NCBI RefSeq assembly: GCF_963576545.1
Contig: NW_026870556.1
Location: 124,001-188,000, forward strand
Direction of reading: 5' to 3'
DNA from: Limanda limanda
Lineage: Eukaryota > Chordata > Actinopteri > Pleuronectiformes > Pleuronectidae
DNA: 64,000 nt
How positions within the stretch are numbered: the stretch's first letter is position 1; each line of letters starts with the position of its first letter. Of this stretch, positions 1 to 10,107 are shown one piece after another. The translations under genes and the position numbers were made by a program. Below the pieces are notes generated by a model that saw nothing but the letters and a program-made list of their open reading frames with translations, searched no databases and was not told the origin of the DNA.

Positions 1-25
1 GGGATGAAAGCACATAGGAGAAAGA
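1..25 (+). repeat. Partial A monomer tail at window start
   Basis: The window opens inside an A monomer, at the last G-tract of its telomeric block, followed by the A-specific tail (ATGAAAGCACATAGGAGAA). The next monomer starts at 26. This tail occurs only in A, never in B. Confidence 0.95.
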
Positions 26-27
26 GA

Positions 28-39
28 TATTCTTGAATA
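28..39. other. Palindromic TATTC-TT-GAATA at monomer start
   Basis: Every A and B monomer begins with this near-perfect palindrome (arms TATTC and GAATA). It contains TTCnnGAA, which is two of the three inverted pentamers of a heat-shock element. A third adjacent pentamer is missing, so strong HSF binding is doubtful. It is listed because it is one of the few sites identical in both monomer families. Confidence 0.4.
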
Positions 40-50
40 ACTTTTTTTGT

Positions 51-141
51 GAAGGTCGGAGAGACTTGCAAGTAGGCTCTACCCCCACTAAATGGGGTTG
101 CGCGCATCGATCGGTACCATCCTTGAGCTTCTCCGACTTTC
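51..141 (+). repeat. Inverted repeat inside A monomer (11 bp arms)
   Basis: The left arm GAAGGTCGGAG (51-61) can pair with the right arm CTCCGACTTTC (131-141), giving 11 pairs with one G-T (G-U in RNA) and a 69-base loop. Inside the loop, ACCCC and GGGGT around CACTAAAT form a smaller 5 bp hairpin. The common TTTTGG variant changes the last pair from G-C to G-T and so keeps pairing potential. Function is unknown; this could be an RNA fold if the array is transcribed. Confidence 0.6.
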
Positions 142-145
142 GGAA

Positions 146-166
146 GGGTTAGGGTTAGGGTTAGGG
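146..166 (+). repeat. Telomere-type tract of an A monomer, single G-quadruplex motif
   Basis: Four GGG tracts spaced by TTA make the minimal telomeric G-quadruplex motif, exactly one per full A monomer. The block contains three TTAGGG units. Hand count gives about 262 intact motifs in the window. 21 A monomers have only three G-tracts, and four have a point change inside the block (5117, 12018, 33033, 39933). The G-rich strand is always the + strand. Telobox or TRF-type Myb proteins recognise TAGGGTTA in many eukaryotes, and each tract offers about two such cores. Binding here is inference. Confidence 0.93.
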
Positions 167-188
167 ATGAAAGCACATAGGAGAAAGA

Positions 189-343
189 GATATTCTTGAA
201 TAACTTTTTTTGTGAAGGTCGGAGAGACTTGGAAAGTGGTTGCATCTGGACTAATTTGGGTCCTGCGGATCGATTGGTACCATCCCCGAGCTTGTACGAC
301 CTTCGAAAGAGGTCGACCGACGAAATTCCCCCAAATCTGAGGA
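189..343 (+). repeat. Type B monomer (155 bp), reference example
   Basis: The first 43 bp equal A. Then come GAAAGTGGTTGCATCTGG, ACTAATTTGGGTCCTGCGG, ATCGATTGGTACCATCCCC, GAGCTTGTACGACCTTCG, AAAGAGGTCGACCGACG and AAATTCCCCCAAATCTGAGG. The block from ATCGAT to GGAAG aligns with A with few changes, which shows common ancestry. The final roughly 40 bp replace the telomeric block and A tail. B has no TTAGGG. Two subfamilies are visible: CCTGCGGATC and CCTGCAGATC. A second site alternates between CTTCGAAAG and CTTCGGAAG. The palindrome GGTCGACC is specific to B. About 111 copies occur; each is flanked by A on both sides where both flanks are visible. Confidence 0.97.
214..304 (+). repeat. Inverted repeat inside B monomer (8 bp arms)
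   Basis: The left arm GAAGGTCG (214-221) is the exact reverse complement of CGACCTTC (297-304). The left arm lies in the part shared with A. The right arm differs from A: B has C where A has T, so the fourth pair is a perfect G-C here, while the A-specific extension GAG/CTC is lost. The pairing position is therefore kept in both monomer types. Confidence 0.6.
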
Positions 344-1794
344 GATATTCTTGAATAACTTTTTTTGTGAAGGTCGGAGAGACTTGCAAGTAGGCTCTAC
401 CCCCACTAAATGGGGTAGCGCGCATCGATCGGTACCATCCTTGAGCTTCTCCGACTTTCGGAAGGGTTAGGGTTAGGGTTAGGGATGAAAGCACATAGGA
501 GAAAGAGATATTCTTGAATAACTTTTTTTGTGAAGGTCGGAGAGACTTGCAAGTAGGCTCTACCCCCACTAAATGGGGTAGCGCGCATCGATCGGTACTA
601 TCCTTGAGCTTCTCCGACTTTCGGAAGGGTTAGGGTTAGGGTTAGGGATGAAAGCACATAGGAGAAAGAGATATTCTTGAATAACTTTTTTTGTGAAGGT
701 CGGAGAGACTTGCAAGTAGGCTCTACCCCCACTAAATGGGGTTGCGCGCATCGATCGGTACCATCCTTGAGCTTCTCCGACTTTCGGAAGGGTTAGGGTT
801 AGGGTTAGGGATGAAAGCACATAGGAGAAAGAGATATTCTTGAATAACTTTTTTTGTGAAGGTCGGAGAGACTTGCAAGTAGGCTCTACCCCCACTAAAT
901 GGGGTTGCGCGCATCGATCGGTACCATCCTTGAGCTTCTCCGACTTTCGGAAGGGTTAGGGTTAGGGTTAGGGATGAAAGCACATAGGAGAAAGAGATAT
1001 TCTTGAATAACTTTTTTTGTGAAGGTCGGAGAGACTTGGAAAGTGGTTGCATCTGGACTAATTTGGGTCCTGCAGATCGATTGGTACCATCCCCAAGCTT
1101 GTACGACCTTCGAAAGAGGTCGACCGACGAAATTCCCCCAAATCTGAGGAGATATTCTTGAATAACTTTTTTTGTGAAGGTCGGAGAGACTTGCAAGTAG
1201 GCTCTACCCCCACTAAATGGGGTAGCGCGCATCGATCGGTACCATCCTTGAGCTTCTCCGACTTTCGGAAGGGTTAGGGTTAGGGTTAGGGATGAAAGCA
1301 CATAGGAGAAAGAGATATTCTTGAATAACTTTTTTTGTGAAGGTCGGAGAGACTTGCAAGTAGGCTCTACCCCCACTAAATGGGGTAGCGCGCATCGATC
1401 GGTACTATCCTTGAGCTTCTCCGACTTTCGGAAGGGTTAGGGTTAGGGTTAGGGATGAAAGCACATAGGAGAAAGAGATATTCTTGAATAACTTTTTTTG
1501 TGAAGGTCGGAGAGACTTGCAAGTAGGCTCTACCCCCACTAAATGGGGTTGCGCGCATCGATCGGTACCATCCTTGAGCTTCTCCGACTTTCGGAAGGGT
1601 TAGGGTTAGGGTTAGGGATGAAAGCACATAGGAGAAAGAGATATTCTTGAATAACTTTTTTTGTGAAGGTCGGAGAGACTTGGAAAGTGGTTGCATCTGG
1701 ACTAATTTGGGTCCTGCGGATCGATTGGTACCATCCCCGAGCTTGTACGACCTTCGAAAGAGGTCGACCGACGAAATTCCCCCAAATCTGAGGA

Positions 1795-4344
1795 GATATT
1801 CTTGAATAACTTTTTTTGTGAAGGTCAGAGAGACTTGCAAGTAGGCTCTACCCCCACTAAATGGGGTAGCGCGCATCGATCGGTACCATCCTTGAGCTTC
1901 TCCGACTTTCGGAAGGGTTAGGGTTAGGGTTAGGGATGAAAGCACATAGGAGAAAGAGATATTCTTGAATAACTTTTTTTGTGAAGGTCGGAGAGACTTG
2001 CAAGTAGGCTCTACCCCCACTAAATGGGGTTGCGCGCATCGATCGGTACCATCCTTGAGCTTCTCCGACTTTCGGAAGGGTTAGGGTTAGGGATGAAAGC
2101 ACATAGGAGAAAGAGATATTCTTGAATAACTTTTTTTGTGAAGGTCGGAGAGACTTGGAAAGTGGTTGCATCTGGACTAATTTGGGTCCTGCAGATCGAT
2201 TGGTACCATCCCCGAGCTTGTACGACCTTCGGAAGAGGTCGACCGACGAAATTCCCCCAAATCTGAGGAGATATTCTTGAATAACTTTTTTTGTGAAGGT
2301 CGGAGAGACTTGCAAGTAGGCTCTACCCCCACTAAATGGGGTAGCGCGCATCGATCAGTACCATCCTTGAGCTTCTCCGACTTTCGGAAGGGTTAGGGTT
2401 AGGGTTAGGGATGAAAGCACATAGGAGAAAGAGATATTCTTGAATAACTTTTTTTGTGAAGGTCGGAGAGACTTGCAAGTAGGCTTTACCCCCACTAAAT
2501 GGGGTTGCGCGCATCGATCGCTACCATCCTTGAGCTTCTCCGACTTTCGGAAGGGTTAGGGTTAGGGTTAGGGATGAAAGCACATAGGAGAAAGAGATAT
2601 TCTTGAATAACTTTTTTTGTGAAGGTCGGAGAGACTTGGAAAGTGGTTGCATCTGGACTAATTTGGGTCCTGCAGATCGATTGGTACCATCCCCGAGCTT
2701 GTACGACCTTCGGAAGAGGTCGACCGACGAAATTCCCCCAAATCTGAGGAGATATTCTTGAATAACTTTTTTTGTGAAGGTCGGAGAGACTTGCAAGTAG
2801 GCTCTACCCCCACTAAATGGGGTAGCGCGCATCGATCAGTACCATCCTTGAGCTTCTCCGACTTTCGGAAGGGTTAGGGTTAGGGATGAAAGCACATAGG
2901 AGAAAGAGATATTCTTGAATAACTTTTTTTGTGAAGGTCGGAGAGACTTGCAAGTAGGCTTTACCCCCACTAAATGGGGTTGCGCGCATCGATCGCTACC
3001 ATCCTTGAGCTTCTCCGACTTTCGGAAGGGTTAGGGTTAGGGTTAGGGATGAAAGCACATAGGAGAAAGAGATATTCTTGAATAACTTTTTTTGTGAAGG
3101 TCGGAGAGACTTGGAAAGTGGTTGCATCTGGACTAATTTGGGTCCTGCGGATCGATTGGTACCATCCCCGAGCTTGTACGACCTTCGAAAGAGGTCGACC
3201 GACGAAATTCCCCCAAATCTGAGGAGATATTCTTGAATAACTTTTTTTGTGAAGGTCGGAGAGACTTGCAAGTAGGCTCTACCCCCACTAAATGGGGTAG
3301 CGCGCATCGATCGGTACCATCCTTGAGCTTCTCCGACTTTCGGAAGGGTTAGGGTTAGGGATGAAAGCACATAGGAGAAAGAGATATTCTTGAATAACTT
3401 TTTTTGTGAAGGTCGGAGAGACTTGCAAGTAGGCTCTACCCCCACTAAATGGGGTAGCGCGCATCGATCGGTACCATCCTTGAGCTTCTCCGACTTTCGG
3501 AAGGGTTAGGGTTAGGGTTAGGGATGAAAGCACATAGGAGAAAGAGATATTCTTGAATAACTTTTTTTGTGAAGGTCGGAGAGACTTGCAAGTAGGCTCT
3601 ACCCCCACTAAATGGGGTAGCGCGCATCGATCGGTACCATCCTTGAGCTTCTCCGACTTTTGGAAGGGTTAGGGTTAGGGTTAGGGATGAAAGCACATAG
3701 GAGAAAGAGATATTCTTGAATAACTTTTTTTGTGAAGGTCGGAGAGACTTGGAAAGTGGTTGCATCTGGACTAATTTGGGTCCTGCGGATCGATTGGTAC
3801 CATCCCCGAGCTTGTACGACCTTCGGAAGAGGTCGACCGACGAAATTCCCCCAAATCTGAGGAGATATTCTTGAATAACTTTTTTTGTGAAGGTCGGAGA
3901 GACTTGCAAGTAGGCTCTACCCCCACTAAATGGGGTAGCGCGCATCGATCGGTACCATCTTTGAGCTTCTCCGACTTTCGGAAGGGTTAGGGTTAGGGTT
4001 AGGGATGAAAGCACATAGGAGAAAGAGATATTCTTGAATAACTTTTTTTGTGAAGGTCGGAGAGACTTGGAAAGTGGTTGCATCTGGACTAATTTGGGTC
4101 CTGCAGATCGATTGGTACCATCCCCGAGCTTGTACGACCTTCGGAAGAGGTCGACCGACGAAATTCCCCCAAATCTGAGGAGATATTCTTGAATAACTGT
4201 TTTTGTGAAGGTCGGAGAGACTTGCAAGTAGGCTCTACCCCCACTAAATGGGGTAGCGCGCATCGATCGGTACCATCCTTGAGCTTCTCCGACTTTCGGA
4301 AGGGTTAGGGTTAGGGTTAGGGATGAAAGCACATAGGAGAAAGA
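1795..4344 (+). repeat. 2550 bp tandem duplication, first half (copy 1)
   Basis: This block repeats immediately at 4345-6894. The monomer order matches (B at 2115, 2596, 3071, 3709, 4027 against 4665, 5146, 5621, 6259, 6577). Three 157 bp A monomers and the rare variants CAGTACC, GCTACC and GGCTTTACC recur at a spacing of 2550. The only differences I found are G-to-A near 1827 (first half) and G-to-T at 5117 (second half). Confidence 0.92.
1958..2114 (+). repeat. Short A monomer with two TTAGGG (157 bp), example
   Basis: One TTAGGG is missing, so only three GGG tracts remain and the monomer alone cannot make a four-tract quadruplex. Other copies start at 2751, 3226, 4508, 5301, 5776, 8020, 12381, 12856 and 27141 in copy 1. 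In copy 2 they start at 29874, 30667, 31142, 32424, 33217, 33692, 35936, 40296, 40771 and 60836. In copy 3 there is one at 63569. Six of the ten per copy lie within the 2550 bp duplicated blocks. No A with four or more TTAGGG was seen. Confidence 0.93.
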
Positions 4345-6894
4345 GATATTCTTGAATAACTTTTTTTGTGAAGGTCGGAGAGACTTGCAAGTAGGCTCTA
4401 CCCCCACTAAATGGGGTAGCGCGCATCGATCGGTACCATCCTTGAGCTTCTCCGACTTTCGGAAGGGTTAGGGTTAGGGTTAGGGATGAAAGCACATAGG
4501 AGAAAGAGATATTCTTGAATAACTTTTTTTGTGAAGGTCGGAGAGACTTGCAAGTAGGCTCTACCCCCACTAAATGGGGTTGCGCGCATCGATCGGTACC
4601 ATCCTTGAGCTTCTCCGACTTTCGGAAGGGTTAGGGTTAGGGATGAAAGCACATAGGAGAAAGAGATATTCTTGAATAACTTTTTTTGTGAAGGTCGGAG
4701 AGACTTGGAAAGTGGTTGCATCTGGACTAATTTGGGTCCTGCAGATCGATTGGTACCATCCCCGAGCTTGTACGACCTTCGGAAGAGGTCGACCGACGAA
4801 ATTCCCCCAAATCTGAGGAGATATTCTTGAATAACTTTTTTTGTGAAGGTCGGAGAGACTTGCAAGTAGGCTCTACCCCCACTAAATGGGGTAGCGCGCA
4901 TCGATCAGTACCATCCTTGAGCTTCTCCGACTTTCGGAAGGGTTAGGGTTAGGGTTAGGGATGAAAGCACATAGGAGAAAGAGATATTCTTGAATAACTT
5001 TTTTTGTGAAGGTCGGAGAGACTTGCAAGTAGGCTTTACCCCCACTAAATGGGGTTGCGCGCATCGATCGCTACCATCCTTGAGCTTCTCCGACTTTCGG
5101 AAGGGTTAGGGTTAGGTTTAGGGATGAAAGCACATAGGAGAAAGAGATATTCTTGAATAACTTTTTTTGTGAAGGTCGGAGAGACTTGGAAAGTGGTTGC
5201 ATCTGGACTAATTTGGGTCCTGCAGATCGATTGGTACCATCCCCGAGCTTGTACGACCTTCGGAAGAGGTCGACCGACGAAATTCCCCCAAATCTGAGGA
5301 GATATTCTTGAATAACTTTTTTTGTGAAGGTCGGAGAGACTTGCAAGTAGGCTCTACCCCCACTAAATGGGGTAGCGCGCATCGATCAGTACCATCCTTG
5401 AGCTTCTCCGACTTTCGGAAGGGTTAGGGTTAGGGATGAAAGCACATAGGAGAAAGAGATATTCTTGAATAACTTTTTTTGTGAAGGTCGGAGAGACTTG
5501 CAAGTAGGCTTTACCCCCACTAAATGGGGTTGCGCGCATCGATCGCTACCATCCTTGAGCTTCTCCGACTTTCGGAAGGGTTAGGGTTAGGGTTAGGGAT
5601 GAAAGCACATAGGAGAAAGAGATATTCTTGAATAACTTTTTTTGTGAAGGTCGGAGAGACTTGGAAAGTGGTTGCATCTGGACTAATTTGGGTCCTGCGG
5701 ATCGATTGGTACCATCCCCGAGCTTGTACGACCTTCGAAAGAGGTCGACCGACGAAATTCCCCCAAATCTGAGGAGATATTCTTGAATAACTTTTTTTGT
5801 GAAGGTCGGAGAGACTTGCAAGTAGGCTCTACCCCCACTAAATGGGGTAGCGCGCATCGATCGGTACCATCCTTGAGCTTCTCCGACTTTCGGAAGGGTT
5901 AGGGTTAGGGATGAAAGCACATAGGAGAAAGAGATATTCTTGAATAACTTTTTTTGTGAAGGTCGGAGAGACTTGCAAGTAGGCTCTACCCCCACTAAAT
6001 GGGGTAGCGCGCATCGATCGGTACCATCCTTGAGCTTCTCCGACTTTCGGAAGGGTTAGGGTTAGGGTTAGGGATGAAAGCACATAGGAGAAAGAGATAT
6101 TCTTGAATAACTTTTTTTGTGAAGGTCGGAGAGACTTGCAAGTAGGCTCTACCCCCACTAAATGGGGTAGCGCGCATCGATCGGTACCATCCTTGAGCTT
6201 CTCCGACTTTTGGAAGGGTTAGGGTTAGGGTTAGGGATGAAAGCACATAGGAGAAAGAGATATTCTTGAATAACTTTTTTTGTGAAGGTCGGAGAGACTT
6301 GGAAAGTGGTTGCATCTGGACTAATTTGGGTCCTGCGGATCGATTGGTACCATCCCCGAGCTTGTACGACCTTCGGAAGAGGTCGACCGACGAAATTCCC
6401 CCAAATCTGAGGAGATATTCTTGAATAACTTTTTTTGTGAAGGTCGGAGAGACTTGCAAGTAGGCTCTACCCCCACTAAATGGGGTAGCGCGCATCGATC
6501 GGTACCATCTTTGAGCTTCTCCGACTTTCGGAAGGGTTAGGGTTAGGGTTAGGGATGAAAGCACATAGGAGAAAGAGATATTCTTGAATAACTTTTTTTG
6601 TGAAGGTCGGAGAGACTTGGAAAGTGGTTGCATCTGGACTAATTTGGGTCCTGCAGATCGATTGGTACCATCCCCGAGCTTGTACGACCTTCGGAAGAGG
6701 TCGACCGACGAAATTCCCCCAAATCTGAGGAGATATTCTTGAATAACTGTTTTTGTGAAGGTCGGAGAGACTTGCAAGTAGGCTCTACCCCCACTAAATG
6801 GGGTAGCGCGCATCGATCGGTACCATCCTTGAGCTTCTCCGACTTTCGGAAGGGTTAGGGTTAGGGTTAGGGATGAAAGCACATAGGAGAAAGA
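4345..6894 (+). repeat. 2550 bp tandem duplication, second half (copy 1)
   Basis: This is the repeat of 1795-4344. It carries a private G-to-T at 5117 that makes TTAGGTTTAGGG inside the telomeric block. Because copy 2 carries the same 2550 bp pair and the same private change (33033), the duplication predates the 28-34 kb repeat. Confidence 0.92.
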
Positions 6895-8975
6895 GATATT
6901 CTTGAATAACTTTTTTTGTGAAGGTCGGAGAGACTTGCAAGTAGGCTCTACCCCCACTAAATGGGGTAGCGCGCATCGATCGGTACCATCCTTGAGCTTC
7001 TCCGACTTTCGGAAGGGTTAGGGTTAGGGTTAGGGATGAAAGCACATAGGAGAAAGAGATATTCTTGAATAACTTTTTTTGTGAAGGTCGGAGAGACTTG
7101 CAAGTAGGCTCTACCCCCACTAAATGGGGTAGCGCGCATCGATCGGTACCATCCTTGAGCTTCTCCGACTTTCGGAAGGGTTAGGGTTAGGGTTAGGGAT
7201 GAAAGCACATAGGAGAAAGAGATATTCTTGAATAACTTTTTTTGTGAAGGTCGGAGAGACTTGGAAAGTGGTTGCATCTGGACTAATTTGGGTCCTGCGG
7301 ATCGATTGGTACCATCCCCGAGCTTGTACGACCTTCGGAAGAGGTCGACCGACGAAATTCCCCCAAATCTGAGGAGATATTCTTGAATAACTTTTTTTGT
7401 GAAGGTCGGAGAGACTTGCAAGTAGGCTCTACCCCCACTAAATGGGGTAGCGCGCATCGATCGGTACCATCCTTGAGCTTCTCCGACTTTCGGAAGGGTT
7501 AGGGTTAGGGTTAGGGATGAAAGCACATAGGAGAAAGAGATATTCTTGAATAACTTTTTTTGTGAAGGTCGGAGAGACTTGCAAGTAGGCTCTACCCCCA
7601 CTAAATGGGGTTGCGCGCATCGATCGGTACCATTCTTGAGCTTCTCCGACTTTCGGAAGGGTTAGGGTTAGGGTTAGGGATGAAAGCACATAGGAGAAAG
7701 AGATATTCTTGAATAACTTTTTTTGTGAAGGTCGGAGAGACTTGGAAAGTGGTTGCATCTGGACTAATTTGGGTCCTGCAGATCGATTGGTACCATCCCC
7801 GAGCTTGTACGACCTTCGAAAGAGGTCGACCGACGAAATTCCCCCAAATCTGAGGAGATATTCTTGAATAACTTTTTTTGTGAAGGTCGGAGAGACTTGC
7901 AACTAGGCTCTACCCCCACTAAATGGGGTAGCGCGCATCGATCGGTACCATCTTTGAGCTTCTCCGACTTTCGGAAGGGTTAGGGTTAGGGTTAGGGATG
8001 AAAGCACATAGGAGAAAGAGATATTCTTGAATAACTTTTTTTGTGAAGGTCGGAGAGACTTGCAAGTAGGCTCTACCCCCACTAAATGGGGTTGCGCGCA
8101 TCGATCGGTACCATCCTTGAGCTTCTCCGACTTTCGGAAGGGTTAGGGTTAGGGATGAAAGCACATAGGAGAAAGAGATATTCTTGAATAACTTTTTTTG
8201 TGAAGGTCGGAGAGACTTGGAAAGTGGTTGCATCTGGACTAATTTGGGTCCTGCGGATCGATTGGTACCATCCCCGAGCTTGTACGACCTTCGGAAGAGG
8301 TCGACCGACGAAATTCCCCCAAATCTGAGGAGATATTCTTGAATAACTTTTTTTGTGAAGGTCGGAGAGACTTGCAACTAGGCTCTACCCCCACTAAATG
8401 GGGTAGCGCGCATCGATCGGTACCATCCTTGAGCTTCTCCGACTTTCGGAAGGGTTAGGGTTAGGGTTAGGGATGAAAGCACATAGGAGAAAGAGATATT
8501 CTTGAATAACTTTTTTTGTGAAGGTCGGAGAGACTTGCAAGTAGGCTCTACCCCCACTAAATGGAGTTGCGCGCATCGATCGGTACCATCCTTGAGCTTC
8601 TCCGACTTTCGGAAGGGTTAGGGTTAGGGTTAGGGATGAAAGCACATAGGAGAAAGAGATATTCTTGAATAACTTTTTTTGTGAAGGTCGGAGAGACTTG
8701 CAAGTAGGCTCTACCCCCACTAAATGGGGTAGCGCGCATCGATCGGTACCATCCTTGAGCTTCTCCGACTTTCGGAAGGGTTAGGGTTAGGGTTAGGGAT
8801 GAAAGCACATAGGAGAAAGAGATATTCTTGAATAACTTTTTTTGTGAAGGTCGGAGAGACTTGGAAAGTGGTTGCATCTGGACTAATTTGGGTCCTGCAG
8901 ATCGATTGGTACCATCCCCGAGCTTGTACGACCTTCGGAAGAGGTCGACCGACGAAATTCCCCCAAATCTGAGGA
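6895..8975 (+). repeat. Mixed A/B stretch between nested duplications
   Basis: This is ordinary array with B monomers at 7221, 7702, 8177 and 8821. Notable variants are CATTCTTGAG near 7633, CAACTAGGC in the A monomers that follow the Bs at 7702 and 8177, and the GGAGTTGCG A near 8573. It matches 34811-36891 in copy 2. No gene or other element is seen. Confidence 0.9.
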
Positions 8976-10107
8976 GATATTCTTGAATAACTGTTTTTGT
9001 GAAGGTCGGAGAGACTTGCAAGTAGGCTCTACCCCCACTAAATGGGGTAGCGCGCATCGATCGGTACCATCCTTGAGCTTCTCCGACTTTCGGAAGGGTT
9101 AGGGTTAGGGTTAGGGATGAAAGCACATAGGAGAAAGAGATATTCTTGAATAACTTTTTTTGTGAAGGTCGGAGAGACTTGCAAGTAGGCTCTACCCCCA
9201 CTAAATGGGGTAGCGCGCATCGATCGGTACCATCCTTGAGCTTCTCCGACTTTCGGAAGGGTTAGGGTTAGGGTTAGGGATGAAAGCACATAGGAGAAAG
9301 AGATATTCTTGAATAACTTTTTTGTGAAGGTCGGAGAGACTTGCAAGTAGGCTCTACCCCCACTAAATGGGGTAGCGCGCATCGATCGGTACCATCCTTG
9401 AGCTTCTCCGACTTTTGGAAGGGTTAGGGTTAGGGTTAGGGATGAAAGCACATAGGAGAAAGAGATATTCTTGAATAACTTTTTTTGTGAAGGTCGGAGA
9501 GACTTGGAAAGTGGTTGCATCTGGACTAATTTGGGTCCTGCAGATCGATTGGTACCATCCCCGAGCTTGTACGACCTTCGGAAGAGGTCGACCGACGAAA
9601 TTCCCCCAAATCTGAGGAGATATTCTTGAATAACTTTTTTTGTGAAGGTCGGAGAGACTTGCAAGTAGGCTCTACCCCCACTAAATGGGGTAGCGCGCAT
9701 CGATCGGTACCATCCTTGAGCTTCTCCGACTTTCGGAAGGGTTAGGGTTAGGGTTAGGGATGAAAGCACATAGGAGAAAGAGATATTCTTGAATAACTTT
9801 TTTTGTGAAGGTCGGAGAGACTTGCAAGTAGGCTCTACCCCCACTAAATGGGGTAGCGCGCATCGATCAGTACCATCCTTGAGCTTCTCCGACTTTCGGA
9901 AGGGTTAGGGTTAGGGTTAGGGATGAAAGCACATAGGAGAAAGAGATATTCTTGAATAACTTTTTTTGTGAAGGTCGGAGAGACTTGCAAGTAGGCTCTA
10001 CCCCCACTAAATGGGGTAGCGCGCATCGATCGGTACCATCCTTGAGCTTCTCCGACTTTCGGAAGGGTTAGGGTTAGGGTTAGGGATGAAAGCACATAGG
10101 AGAAAGA
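8976..10107 (+). repeat. 1132 bp block duplicated at offset 1784 (first)
   Basis: This block recurs at 10760-11891. The shared order is: A with a G in the T-run; A; A with only six Ts and TTTTGGAAG (9302, 162 bp); B at 9464 with CTGCAG; A; A with CAGTACC; A. The matching positions are 10760, 10923, 11086, B 11248, 11403, 11566 and 11729. The four A monomers at 10108-10759 lie between the two blocks. Confidence 0.88.

Larger units (their letters stand above)
26..188 (+). repeat. Type A monomer (163 bp), reference example
   Basis: In order it holds: a start GATATTCTTGAATAAC; a seven-T run; GTGAAGGTCGGAGAGACTTG (this first 43 bp is identical to B); CAAGTAGGCTCTACCCCC; ACTAAATGGGG followed by T or A; GCGCGCATCGATCGGTACC; ATCCTTGAGCTTCTCCGAC; TTTCGGAA; a block with four GGG tracts made by three TTAGGG units (146-166); and an A-only tail. 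Common subtypes differ at a few sites: GGGGTTGCG or GGGGTAGCG, GGAGTTGCG, CAACTAGGC instead of CAAGTAGGC, TTTTGGAAG instead of TTTCGGAAG, ATCTTTGAG or ATCGTTGAG instead of ATCCTTGAG, and a G interrupting the T-run. About 288 copies occur in the window. Confidence 0.97.

Noticed and set aside
26..343. CENP-B box or other centromere motif
   Set aside because: I looked for the TTCG...A..CGGG pattern on both strands; TTCGGAAGGG and TTCGGAAGAG only match part of it.
26..343. SINE or tRNA-derived origin (RNA polymerase III boxes)
   Set aside because: No convincing GGTTCGAATCC-type B box or paired A box was found in A or B; CATCGATCGG is too weak.
26..343. 5S or other ribosomal DNA tandem unit
   Set aside because: No recognisable rRNA motifs; monomer sizes and the telomeric block do not fit.
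3445..4407. 320-codon minus-strand open reading frame and the many 60-320 codon relatives
   Set aside because: All are conceptual readings of the satellite, with CCCTAA-derived LTLTLT or NPNPNP stretches, repeated at monomer spacing and overlapping each other. There is no sign of protein constraint: single-monomer changes shift frame freely.
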